Counted from the stretch's first letter, positions 8,320-16,020 are shown. The stretch is 45,527 bases of DNA from an uncultured Clostridium sp. (GCA_945871955.1 CAMBXR010000019.1:1-45527); one strand, 5' to 3'. Notes: generated by a model from the letters alone, not told the origin. Made by a program: numbers and translations.

Positions 8320-8661
8320 TTATTTATTATCTGTAAATGTTTTGGCAACTATTTTCCAACCATCTTCAAATTTTTTTAACATATGCAAATCAACATAATC
8401 TGCTCCAAAATAGTTTTCCATAGTAACTCTAATAACTGCTATATCATTATTAACTTCTAAAACATCTACTCTTCCTGTTGAGTCAGTTGCTCCCGCTTCA
8501 TCTGCACCATCAAATAAAGTTTGAATAGGATTTCCATTGATAGTTGCATTTTCATGAAATGCAGGTTTCATTATAGAACTATCTCCTTTTCTGCAACCTT
8601 CTAAATAAAGGTTAGCAACATTAACTATTTCTTCATAGTCCTTTAAATTAATCGTTTTCAT
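8320..8661 (-). CDS. NTF2-like/putative lumazine-binding family protein
   Basis: A small (113-residue) cone-fold protein of the SnoaL/NTF2-like group. The pattern is an N-terminal helix pair (EIVNVANLYLEGCRKGD), then PAFHENATINGNP, then an antiparallel sheet ending in MLKKFEDGWKIVAKTFTDNK, as in proteins annotated putative lumazine-binding. These are small-molecule binding or cyclase/isomerase-like folds. No substrate can be named. The start is set at the second ATG (8661), which has AGAAAGG nine bases upstream. It is divergent from an HxlR regulator 87 bases away, which probably controls it. Confidence 0.75.
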   Translation of the reverse strand: MKTINLKDYEEIVNVANLYLEGCRKGDSSIMKPAFHENATINGNPIQTLFDGADEAGATDSTGRVDVLEVNNDIAVIRVTMENYFGADYVDLHMLKKFEDGWKIVAKTFTDNK

Positions 8662-8748
8662 ATAATTCATCCTTTCTTAAATATTTACAAATACATTATA
8701 TCGTTATATAATATTTTTGTATAGTACTTACTTAAAGGAGAGTGTAAC

Positions 8749-9084
8749 ATGAAAAAATGTATAGAATCTAATATGAACTTTGAAGAAACAGGTTTTGCTT
8801 ACAGTATGTCTTTAATATCAGGAAAATATAAATTGCCTATATTGTATTCTTTAGCATTTTATGGCACATTTAGATATAATGAACTAAAAAGATTTCTAGA
8901 TCCAATTTCATTTAAAACTCTAACATCTAATTTAAAGGAACTAGAAGAATGTGACCTAATTATTAGAAAAGAATATCAAGAAATGCCACCAAAAGTAGAA
9001 TACTATTTGTCTGATAAAGGAAAATCTTTAATGCCAATTTTAGACCAATTATGTGATTGGGGAGAAAAAAATAGACAAGTTTAA
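8749..9084 (+). CDS. HxlR-family (MarR-like) transcriptional regulator
   Basis: A 111-residue winged-helix protein with the HxlR signature: a Cys near the N-terminus (C4), SLISGKYKLPILYSL, then FRYNELKRFLDPISFKTLTSNLKELEE for the recognition helices and a PPKVEYYLSDKG wing. HxlR proteins sense redox or reactive electrophiles, in some cases through that N-terminal cysteine, and usually regulate the divergent gene, here the NTF2-like protein. Start ATG preceded by AAAGGAGAG. The 87-base gap to the divergent gene is AT-rich and must hold both promoters. Confidence 0.85.
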   Translation: MKKCIESNMNFEETGFAYSMSLISGKYKLPILYSLAFYGTFRYNELKRFLDPISFKTLTSNLKELEECDLIIRKEYQEMPPKVEYYLSDKGKSLMPILDQLCDWGEKNRQV

Positions 9085-9149
9085 TTGCTTGTTTATTTTT
9101 TATTTAATCTACAAATTACTATTTATCTGTGTGCTTATTATATCATAAA

Positions 9150-9175
9150 AAGAGCAAAATTTTACATTTGCTCTT
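9150..9175. terminator. Bidirectional terminator between HxlR and recombinase genes
   Basis: AAGAGCAAA (9150-9158) and TTTGCTCTT (9167-9175) form a 9-base perfect stem flanked by A-run and T-containing tails. It lies between converging genes. Confidence 0.7.
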
Positions 9176-9194
9176 AAAAATTTATAATGATTTT

Positions 9195-10772
9195 TTATCC
9201 ATTTATTTCTGTTCCATCTTTAAATTTAAATACGATTGTATCCTTGTCCTTTATTGTAGCACTTTCAAGTAAACTTCCCCACAATAGTCCATCAAACTTT
9301 TCAAGAAGTCTTGTTTGTTTTTTTAAGGTATTAATATAGTCTTTTATCATCTGATGCTTTGCAGATTGTTTTGATATCTCAATTTCTAATTGTTCATACT
9401 TTGCTTTTGTTTCATCATAAGTTTTTATTATCGCATCATATTCTTTTTTATACTTTTCTTGGTTTTGTGCCACCCTTGAATTCATTTCAATAAGCTCTTG
9501 TATTTTTTCAACTTGCTCTGCTAGACTATTCTCCAGTTTTTCTTTTTCTTCTGATAATCCTTTTTTGTTGCATATTTTATCAAGTATTCTTTCAAGGTTA
9601 GAAATTATCTCATCCTTATTTTCAATCATTGAATTAACTACATTCACAAATCTACTTTCAATATCATCAGACCTTATTGCAGGTGTTTTACAATTTTCCT
9701 TTCCAGAATATTTCCTATTGCATTGATACATTATTTTCCTGTACTTATCATTTGAATGCCATACCTTAGCTCCATAGCTACCACCGCATTCTCCACACTT
9801 AATTCTTGATGTCAAAATATCAGTTCCACTATATTTACCATTTAGCATCAATCTTCTATCCATTTCTAACCTAACCATCTCAAATGTATCTGGTTCTATA
9901 ATTGCTGGATGGTTATTTTCAACATAGTATTGTTGTACCTCACCATTATTTATTTTTTGTTTTTTGGTTAAGAAGTCTGGTGTGTAATACTTTTGAAGTA
10001 GTGCCTCACCCTTATACTTCTCATTTGTAAGAATACTCCTAACTGTTGAAGCGTGCCACTTTTGTTTATGTCCTGGCGTTTCTATACCATCATTGGTTAA
10101 ACCTTTTGCTATTGCTACTGCAGTTGAACCAGATAAATACTCTCGATATATTCGTTTTACAATTACAGCTTGTTCTTCATCTATAACAAGGTTTCCATCT
10201 TCCCCTCTTTTGTATCCTAGGAAATTTCCAAATGGCACAGTTACTTTACCATCTGCAAATCTTTTTCTGTGCCCCCATTTAACATTCTCTGATATGGATC
10301 TACTTTCTTCTTGAGCTAATGAACTCATTATTGTAAGTAATAATTCTCCCTTACCATCAAATGTCCAGATGTTTTCTTTTTCAAAATAGCATTCACAACC
10401 TATATCTTTCAGCTTTCTTATTGTTGTTAAACTATCTACTGTGTTTCTAGCAAACCTTGAAACTGACTTTGTGATGATTAAATCAATGTTTCCTGCTAAT
10501 GCTGATTTAACCATTTTATTAAATCCTTCACGATGCTTTGTAGATGTTCCACTTATACCTTCATCAGTATAAACATCAACAAATTCCCAATCATCTCTTG
10601 ATTTAATATAGTTTGTGTAGTAGTCAACCTGTGCCTCATAACTCGTTAATTGTTCTTCCTGGTCTGTTGAAACCCTAGCATATGCAGCGACTTTTCTTTT
10701 TTTCTTATTTGTAATTGGTACTGCATTATACAAGTTTACTGATGCAGGTATCTTTCTAACATTCTTTGGCAT
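9195..10772 (-). CDS. Large serine recombinase (complete)
   Basis: A 525-residue site-specific recombinase of the type that moves conjugative and mobilizable elements. Domains in order: catalytic resolvase domain with the nucleophile S35 in YARVSTDQ and the TKSVSRFARN motif (about 100-110); recombinase domain (about 170-280); zinc ribbon with CGECGG and a distal cysteine pair (about 328-365); long coiled coil (about 400-490); and a short C-terminal strand region. Start ATG has GGAGGCGAG upstream. It overlaps the stop of the adjacent truncated recombinase by 17 bases, so both were one transcript. It is the best candidate for the enzyme that integrates or excises this element. Confidence 0.92.
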   Translation of the reverse strand: MPKNVRKIPASVNLYNAVPITNKKKRKVAAYARVSTDQEEQLTSYEAQVDYYTNYIKSRDDWEFVDVYTDEGISGTSTKHREGFNKMVKSALAGNIDLIITKSVSRFARNTVDSLTTIRKLKDIGCECYFEKENIWTFDGKGELLLTIMSSLAQEESRSISENVKWGHRKRFADGKVTVPFGNFLGYKRGEDGNLVIDEEQAVIVKRIYREYLSGSTAVAIAKGLTNDGIETPGHKQKWHASTVRSILTNEKYKGEALLQKYYTPDFLTKKQKINNGEVQQYYVENNHPAIIEPDTFEMVRLEMDRRLMLNGKYSGTDILTSRIKCGECGGSYGAKVWHSNDKYRKIMYQCNRKYSGKENCKTPAIRSDDIESRFVNVVNSMIENKDEIISNLERILDKICNKKGLSEEKEKLENSLAEQVEKIQELIEMNSRVAQNQEKYKKEYDAIIKTYDETKAKYEQLEIEISKQSAKHQMIKDYINTLKKQTRLLEKFDGLLWGSLLESATIKDKDTIVFKFKDGTEING

Positions 10773-11565
10773 TTTTTCTCGCCTCCAGTGTTTTTAATCT
10801 TTTTTCTGTGGTTGTACGTTTTCTTTCTTCATTCCATCCTCTTTGCCTTGCAGTCGAATGCCATTCTTGTTTTATAACTCCTCCATCATAAGGATAGAAC
10901 TCTATCATATCTTCTCCAATTGGTACAACCTTTTCAATTGTTTCATCAAATAAGTCAGAGTCAAATTCATTCCAACCTAAAGCATTACACGCTGCGATTT
11001 TCAATTCTTCTTCTGGTATAACCTTAGCACCGCAATACTTCGCACCTTTTTCACTTTTAGTTCGACATACCCAAACATAATAGGTATAATCTTTTCCCAT
11101 TCTGTTTTTCTTACCACTTCTTCTATAACTCTTGCCACATAGTGGGCATTTAACTTTGGAAGTAAAACAAGTAATGTGTAGGGATTGGTTTGCCCTTTGA
11201 CCTAGTTTATTTCTTCTTTCAAATTCTTTTTGAACAGCCTCATATTGCTCCATTGATATAATTGCCTCGTGGCTATTTTCAACATAGTATTGATTAAGTT
11301 CTCCATTATTTTTCTTTTCCTTTTTTATTATAGGATCAACAATATAGTATTTTTGTAGTAGTAAATTGCCAGTATAAGTGATGTTACTTAATATTTCACG
11401 TACACTTGATGGGCTAAATTTACCACCTTTATATGCCTTATAACCAAGTTCGTTTAATTCTGATGCTACTTTTTGATATGCTTTATTTTGCAAATAATTA
11501 TCATAAATATATCTAACTACTTCAGCCTCTTCTGGTACTACTTCAAGCTTCTTATTTTTCATCAA
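10756..11565 (-). pseudogene. Second serine recombinase lacking its catalytic domain
   Basis: The 269-codon frame begins in the recombinase domain (VVPEEAEVVRYIYDNYLQ) and continues with the DNA-binding segment SPSSVREILSNITYTGNLLLQKYY, a zinc ribbon (CPLCGK, later a second cysteine pair) and a short tail. Comparison with the neighbouring complete enzyme shows that the roughly 180 N-terminal residues with the catalytic serine are absent. A TTG/ATG pair at 11565-11560 could start translation, but a stop lies immediately upstream, and at this point the sequence passes into an unrelated acetyltransferase frame. The remnant cannot be catalytic alone. A DNA-binding accessory role is conceivable. 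Confidence 0.88.
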
Positions 11566-11806
11566 TCATCATATGCCAAATATTATAGGTTTCATCATCA
11601 TAATCATAAATAACCATAACATATCCTACCATAACATCCTCTTTATAAATTGCAAAAGGAGTACACTGGTTATAATATACATATGCTTGTGCCAAACTGC
11701 GAATAGGATGTGATACAAACTTATCTTGATTTTCTCCAAGCTTTAAATTAAAACACTCAATAAAATTATTTTCATCAATTTTCTTTAAAATTAATTCTTT
11801 ATTCAT
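11552..11806 (-). pseudogene. GNAT acetyltransferase interrupted by the element (N-terminal half)
   Basis: 84 codons of a GNAT N-acetyltransferase of the diamine/spermidine acetyltransferase kind: ITEENF-like opening (KIDENNFIECFNLKLGENQ), SLAQAYVYYNQCTPFAIY and the central strands ending in IWHMMIDEK. Family members continue at this point with the acetyl-CoA loop (RxxGxG/A); here a TAA follows directly and the DNA becomes serine recombinase sequence. The enzyme therefore lacks its cofactor-binding half and is dead. The other half is expected at the far end of the element, outside the window. Start ATG has GGAGGG upstream. Confidence 0.85.
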
Positions 11807-11826
11807 AAATTCCCTCCATTAATTTA

Positions 11827-11852
11827 GGGGGATTATTTACTTTGTATCCCCC
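11827..11852. repeat. GC-rich hairpin upstream of the GNAT fragment
   Basis: GGGGGAT (11827-11833) pairs with ATCCCCC (11846-11852). It has no T-run on the minus-strand side and overlaps the end of a short ORF, so it may be a translational or attenuation element of the acetyltransferase leader rather than a terminator. Confidence 0.35.
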
Positions 11853-11892
11853 CATTTTCTAAATATTTTGTTTCAAATGCATTGTATGTCAT
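11833..11892 (-). CDS. Possible 19-residue leader peptide
   Basis: ATG at 11892 with GGGAG ten bases upstream opens MTYNAFETKYLENGGIQSK and stops at TAA 11833-11835, inside the GC-rich hairpin and 27 bases before the acetyltransferase start. The spacing, RBS and overlap with a hairpin fit an upstream leader ORF. There is no similarity evidence, so the call is weak. Confidence 0.25.
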   Translation of the reverse strand: MTYNAFETKYLENGGIQSK

Positions 11893-11984
11893 ATTGACCA
11901 ACTCCCTTCATTTTTAAAATTATTATGATAAAATGTTGTTTAATGATTACAATAATAGTTTAGCTTTTAAGTATTTTAGAACAA

Positions 11985-13001
11985 CTATATATCCATTTCA
12001 ATTTCATCAATACATTTTTCTGATAACTTAATTACCTCATCAAGCTTTGTTCTTGTATTTATGTTTTTTATTTCTACAATTGTCATATGTAAACCATCTT
12101 TAAATTTAGGTTTTCTAATATCATCAATTGATATATATTGTCTTAGTAATTCTTCTAAGCGTCCATATATAGAGTTTCTAATTTCTTTTCTATAGTCAGC
12201 ATCTTCACATTTTAACTTAAATGCTAATTTAGTTTTATCACCATCACTATTGCCTGAATTACTTTCTATTTGAAGATATAATAAGTAATTAATCTCCTTA
12301 TCGTCTTTTATATACTTTAGTTCTTTATGGTTCCAAAAGAACCCTAAGAAACCTCCTTTAGGATTTGATACATAATGCCAACAAACATTTTCTATATTTT
12401 TTTTACTTTTTTGATTTTCTTGAAGTCGCAAATGATTATAATATCCTTCCCATGTTTGCCAATACCACTTATTAATATCATCTTCAGATTTATACATATT
12501 AGTTGCATTCTCTATATTTTCTAAATAGTCTATATAATCATTTAGTAAATTATCTCCTAAATATCTATATCTTTTAATTACATTTAATATAGCATCTCTA
12601 CTTATTCTTTTATATTTTGCTTGTTCTACACCATTATAAGGACATTCATTACCTATCTTATAATAAACATAGTGTTTATTATAATCGTTATATTCTTCTG
12701 AACTTTCAATAATCTCTCTATATCTTTCTAGCTGATTTGAATGATGAGAAGTATACACCTTATCTTCTATTACAATTACATGAGAATTATTTATCTCTAC
12801 TATTATATCAATATTTTTATACTGTCTTTTTATCTTTACAGACTCCACATATAAATCTTCATCTCCTGTAAACAATCTTAAAATATCTTGTGATAGATTT
12901 TTATATCTTTCATCATCGCTATTTGCCCAGTCTAACATCCAACAAATCATAGCATCATTAGTAAGTTCTCCCGTTGCATAATTAAATATATTTGGTTTCA
13001 T
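11985..13001 (-). CDS. PD-(D/E)XK nuclease-superfamily protein
   Basis: A 338-residue protein with the core nuclease motif of the PDDEXK_4 type: E12 in the first helix, D65 in NIDIIVEI, E79-D-K81 in VIVIEDK, and a downstream Q90. This is the full metal-binding and catalytic pattern. The rest (about 150-338) is an unassigned helical and beta region including KGGFLGFFWNHKEL. Such proteins are common in defence islands and mobile elements, usually with unknown targets. The start is set at the second ATG (13001), which follows GGAGGGGG and overlaps the stop of the upstream gene as ATGA, so the two are translationally coupled. Lack of similarity to known restriction enzymes leaves its target open. 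Confidence 0.8.
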   Translation of the reverse strand: MKPNIFNYATGELTNDAMICWMLDWANSDDERYKNLSQDILRLFTGDEDLYVESVKIKRQYKNIDIIVEINNSHVIVIEDKVYTSHHSNQLERYREIIESSEEYNDYNKHYVYYKIGNECPYNGVEQAKYKRISRDAILNVIKRYRYLGDNLLNDYIDYLENIENATNMYKSEDDINKWYWQTWEGYYNHLRLQENQKSKKNIENVCWHYVSNPKGGFLGFFWNHKELKYIKDDKEINYLLYLQIESNSGNSDGDKTKLAFKLKCEDADYRKEIRNSIYGRLEELLRQYISIDDIRKPKFKDGLHMTIVEIKNINTRTKLDEVIKLSEKCIDEIEMDI

Positions 13002-14089
13002 ATTGTCCCCCTCCATTTATAATACTTAGTAGCTTCATTTATTTTATTAACTACCCATTTGATAAAGTCCTCCATAGAACTTTCGTCAGGACCAATGCTT
13101 ATATTAATAGATAAAAATTTATCTTCCATAAGAGTTGAAGACCCAGAAAGTCTTGACCAGCAACGTGTAAGTGTTGAACTAGTTTCAAATATTGTAATAT
13201 AATGATATAAATGCTCTATATATGAAAAGTTTATATCTTTATCTTTAAGTTTTATAAGTTTGCTTATATCTCTATTTTCATAAAAGAACTTCATATCTTC
13301 AGGATATTTCTTATGCAAATTTATTGTATATCTAATGTCATATAATTGACAAAAGGCACTATAAGCTTCATCTTCATTATTACTTATCATAGCTTTTTTC
13401 ATTTTATCAATAATATCAAAGGTGTTAGGAACTTCTTTTAGAAAAAATTTATCTTTAGAGCATTCACTTAGTATAGATATACTTTGCTCTAGCTCTTTAA
13501 ATATATCTCTAGATTCTCTAGCTATTTTTTCGTAAGAATCATATCTTTTATCTATCCATTTTGTAAAATAAGTCATAGCATATTTAACTGGATATTCTTC
13601 ATCAATACAAAGGTCCTCATCAATAGCAATTTCATTAGTAAGAATATAAAGATAATCCTCATAATACATGAAATAAAGAGCTTGTCCATAACCTCCAGCT
13701 ACACATTTATTATATATATTAAGTACATCATCCATTTCTTGGTCATAATATTCACGATTAAAGAAGCTAAAATAATCTTCTTTTATAGAATCACTTAGAT
13801 AATCTTCAGATTTAGGGTCGATATACTCATATATTAATCTTTCTCTTAAATATGTACCTTTATTTTCATAGTACCATTTCACATCTTCTCTATGTTCTTC
13901 AAATTCATTTATTAAAAGGTTGAAGGCATGCCATTCTTGTGATAAGGCTAAAAAATACTTTTTTTCAAATAAATCATCACCTTTTTCTAATACATCTAAC
14001 ATTTCTTTTACATTTGGTACTGCCATTAAAAATACTGGATCTTCTTTATATAATTGTAATGCATTGTAAATATGCTCAAAACTTGACAT
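12998..14089 (-). CDS. Unrecognised protein with an internal duplication, coupled to the nuclease
   Basis: No family recognised. The frame opens at a TTG at 14110, but the ATG at 14089 (MSSFEHIYNALQLY) has GGAAAGGCGG upstream and is preferred, giving 363 residues. There are no membrane segments or signal peptide; it is acidic, helical and rich in aromatic residues. Using numbering from the TTG, residues about 24-85 and 220-281 repeat the same pattern: FLxxVPN, then a run of charged helix, an NL-containing helix, ED(V/M)K and YEN(K/R). This indicates two copies of a roughly 62-residue helical module. Its stop overlaps the PD-(D/E)XK start (ATGA), so the products are probably made in fixed ratio and may form a complex, for example sensor plus effector nuclease. 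Confidence 0.7.
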   Translation of the reverse strand: MSSFEHIYNALQLYKEDPVFLMAVPNVKEMLDVLEKGDDLFEKKYFLALSQEWHAFNLLINEFEEHREDVKWYYENKGTYLRERLIYEYIDPKSEDYLSDSIKEDYFSFFNREYYDQEMDDVLNIYNKCVAGGYGQALYFMYYEDYLYILTNEIAIDEDLCIDEEYPVKYAMTYFTKWIDKRYDSYEKIARESRDIFKELEQSISILSECSKDKFFLKEVPNTFDIIDKMKKAMISNNEDEAYSAFCQLYDIRYTINLHKKYPEDMKFFYENRDISKLIKLKDKDINFSYIEHLYHYITIFETSSTLTRCWSRLSGSSTLMEDKFLSINISIGPDESSMEDFIKWVVNKINEATKYYKWRGTI

Positions 14090-14207
14090 ATATTTTAACC
14101 GCCTTTCCAATTAATATTTTTCTTGATATAAACACAACTATCTATTTATTCATCAAATATTATTTTTATCCTTCATAAAGTATAACTTTTCTTACTATAA
14201 TATAGAT

Positions 14208-14290
14208 TAGTATTTAATTTGTTTATATTAATTCACAAACTTAATATATTACGAAGCAGAAGGGTAGGAGCTATGCTCCTACTTTTTTAT
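14208..14290 (+). ncRNA. Candidate small RNA
   Basis: TATAAT at 14196-14201 with TTCATA 17 bases upstream (14173-14178) is followed about 60 bases later by a perfect 8-bp GC-containing hairpin (14264-14271 with 14275-14282) and six Ts. There is no gene on this strand for the terminator to serve, so an independent transcript of about 80 bases is likely. It runs towards the Mor gene and antisense to the upstream region of the nuclease operon. Confidence 0.4.
14264..14288 (+). terminator. Intrinsic terminator without an obvious gene
   Basis: GTAGGAGC-TAT-GCTCCTAC followed by TTTTTT on the plus strand. It is a strong canonical terminator. Confidence 0.75.
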
Positions 14291-14350
14291 TATTCAAAAT
14301 TTATCTAATTTCAACATTTTGTTAAAACATAGCCAATTACAAATAATTAA

Positions 14351-14410
14351 AAAAGTGCTACTTTTTAACTTAAAGAACATATGTTCTAATGTGTAAAAAG
14401 TAGCACTTTT
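14351..14410. terminator. 17-bp stem terminator of the Mor gene with a LexA-like palindrome in its loop
   Basis: Arms 14351-14367 and 14394-14410 are perfect complements of 17 bases. The minus-strand exit has a T-run (ACTTTTTTAATT). Inside the loop lies AGAACATATGTTCT (14374-14387), a perfect 14-base palindrome close to the Gram-positive LexA box CGAACRNRYGTTYC. Confidence 0.7.
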
Positions 14411-14417
14411 ACATTTT

Positions 14418-14675
14418 CTATACTTTACTTTCCTTTACTAAATCTCTTATTCTACGATTACTTAAATTATACTTAATCCTAAGTGCGTCTATATTTTTAC
14501 CATTGTACTCTTTCAAAATAGCTTCATTTCTAAGTCCTTGTGTAGCTCTTTTATATACAGGAATATAGATGCTAGTCCCTCCATACATTTTACAAATCTT
14601 TAAAAAGTTCTCTTCTCCTATCATATCTACCATACTGTGCAAATAGTAAGGTATGTATTCTTTTAAAAGATCCAT
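14418..14675 (-). CDS. Mor-family transcriptional regulator
   Basis: An 85-residue protein matching the Mor/C family of Mu-like phages: an N-terminal helical dimerization part (IGEENFLKICKMYGGTSIYIP, with the typical GGTSIYIP beta strand at about 32-39) followed by a helix-turn-helix (RNEAILKEYNGKNIDALRIKYNLSNRRIRDLV). Mor activates phage middle genes, while homologues in Clostridia appear in mobile elements as short regulators. Strong AAAGGAG site before the ATG, and a large terminator directly downstream. The neighbourhood of repeats and gene remnants upstream suggests a relic of a phage or element. Confidence 0.8.
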   Translation of the reverse strand: MDLLKEYIPYYLHSMVDMIGEENFLKICKMYGGTSIYIPVYKRATQGLRNEAILKEYNGKNIDALRIKYNLSNRRIRDLVKESKV

Positions 14676-14790
14676 TTTATCACTCCTTTTTTAACAAGTA
14701 ACATAACAAACAGCATTTTCTATATATGTTTTATATAAATAATAGCTAGTCTTATATAATATTGATAAAAAAATAATTAATAGTATATTT

Positions 14791-14888
14791 CTCGTTAAGT
14801 TGTTAAGAAAAATCGTGTAAGCATTGAATTTTAGGCATTTATACCTCTTAACAAGCTTCTTAACAACCGCTTAACGAGTTTTTAACAA
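14791..14888. repeat. CTTAACAA/TTAACGAG repeat cluster with inverted symmetry
   Basis: CTCGTTAAGTTGTTAAGAA at 14791-14809 is mirrored by TTCTTAACAACCGCTTAACG, running on to 14878 (start 14857). Further CTTAACAA copies lie at 14847-14854 and TTTAACAAG at 14881-14889. At least five TTAAC cores in 100 bases resemble binding sites of a repeat-binding protein (regulator, replication or partition). Confidence 0.5.
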
Positions 14889-14896
14889 GATTATAA

Positions 14897-15076
14897 TTAA
14901 GAAATACGTTCATAACATCTTTGTGTACCATATATAGTAAAGTTTCTAACTCCTGTTTTATTTTTAGAATACTTTGTCCAATTATCAATTTTTCTCATAA
15001 TTGAACTTATAGCATATGAGTCTGCATGTCTCATAGATGCTATATCATAACAAAAACATTCTGCCCATATAATACT
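14897..15076 (-). pseudogene. Coding remnant (C-terminal 59 codons), family not recognised
   Basis: A minus-strand frame open from 15076 to a TAA at 14897-14899 reads with good protein character, including MRHADSYAISSIMRKIDNW and NFTIYGTQRCYERI, but begins right after a stop and lacks any start with a ribosome site. It is probably the tail of a decayed phage or element gene; resemblance to small phage regulators is only an impression. Confidence 0.35.
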
Positions 15077-15188
15077 TCAGGATGACAGTTTTATTTTTTT
15101 AACAGTACTTCAAAATTGTCTCTCCTTCTAAATTTATTGTTTGATGTGTATTATTTCGCATTATATAGCGATTATAACTTATTACATT

Positions 15189-15854
15189 CTAAATGATTTC
15201 AAATTCTTTATTTCTTAATATCCTAAGAAGTTCTTCATCGCATGTGATTTTTTTATTTGTACAAATACCTGTTCTACATAAATCCTCTTCTTCATGGACA
15301 TCACTACCACCTGTAGCTATAAGTCCTGGATTTTCTTCATAAACAGCTTTTGTTAAATCATTATTATTGTTGTGTCTTGGATTTTGGTTATTTATCTCAA
15401 CACCATGTAAATAGTTTATATCAGCTAATTTGCTGTGTTTGTTTCTATGAGGATGAGCTTGGATAATAATTGCTTTATCTTTGAATTTATTATAAAAATC
15501 CTTTAACTCCATTTCAATCATCCACTCATTTTCTAGATAATCTTCTTTTTCAAATCCAAATACTAAATAATCATTTTTTTCATGGTCAAAACTAATTTCC
15601 ATTCCAAGTCCTATGTAAAAATCTTTATCCTTACAATATTCTATCCCTCTGTCATAACTATAGAAAAATTCCTTAGTTTTTTCTTTCCACTCTTCTCTTT
15701 TACATTTTCTGAAGTAGCCTTTTCTAAAATGGTCTGTAAGGACTAATCCTGAATAACCTTCTTCTATATATTTGTCTATTATTTCTTCTATACTTAGACG
15801 AGCACAAGGACTTATTTCCTTAGTATGTACATGTAAATCATATTTAAATCTCAT
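15189..15854 (-). CDS. PHP-domain phosphoesterase
   Basis: A 221-residue metal-dependent phosphoesterase of the PHP superfamily. All metal-binding motifs are visible: H8-x-H10 (DLHVH), D41-H42 (LTDH), E86 (GMEISFD), H134 (QAHPHR) and D185-H187 (GSDVH). Stand-alone PHP proteins hydrolyse phosphate esters such as histidinol phosphate, nucleotide 3',5'-bisphosphates or short oligonucleotides. The substrate here cannot be fixed. It is about 60-80 residues shorter than RNase AM/YciV-type proteins and lacks their insert. Monocistronic; ATG preceded by AAGGAGCAG. It marks the probable return to stable chromosome. Confidence 0.85.
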   Translation of the reverse strand: MRFKYDLHVHTKEISPCARLSIEEIIDKYIEEGYSGLVLTDHFRKGYFRKCKREEWKEKTKEFFYSYDRGIEYCKDKDFYIGLGMEISFDHEKNDYLVFGFEKEDYLENEWMIEMELKDFYNKFKDKAIIIQAHPHRNKHSKLADINYLHGVEINNQNPRHNNNNDLTKAVYEENPGLIATGGSDVHEEEDLCRTGICTNKKITCDEELLRILRNKEFEII

Positions 15855-15991
15855 CTGTCTGCTCCTTATTTTGTAGTCTGTATTTACTATATTAAAATAA
15901 TTTTAGAATATTGTAAATTAACTAAAACTATTTTTTAAATGTAAATACTTCTTGTTTTTAGATTAATTTTATAATTTAATAATGTAAAAAA

Positions 15992-16020
15992 TTTACATGG
16001 ATTTAGCCCTATGTTATAAT
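15992..16020 (+). promoter_or_regulatory. Promoter of the SH3/C39 gene
   Basis: TTTACA (15992-15997), 17-base spacer, TATAAT (16015-16020); the start codon lies 37 bases downstream, after GGGGGAG. Confidence 0.75.

Larger units (their letters stand above)
1..11565. mobile_element. Right part of an integrated element carrying ant(6)-Ib/tet(44)
   Basis: Everything from the left edge to about 11,565 reads as accessory DNA: restriction-modification genes, two drug-resistance genes, an insertion sequence and two large serine recombinases lying next to a broken host gene. The right boundary is placed where a GNAT acetyltransferase reading frame stops abruptly and a recombinase gene that lacks its 5' part begins. 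The left boundary is outside the window. Co-occurrence of ant(6)-Ib and tet(44) is known from C. difficile Tn6164 and a Campylobacter fetus island (from memory, not searched here). Whether this is one element or nested insertions cannot be told from this piece. Confidence 0.6.
14676..15188. other. 513-base region without an intact gene
   Basis: It holds the TTAAC-repeat cluster (14791-14890) and a minus-strand coding remnant (14897-15076). The rest is AT-rich DNA with no further ORF, RNA gene or clear terminator that I can see. Confidence 0.6.
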
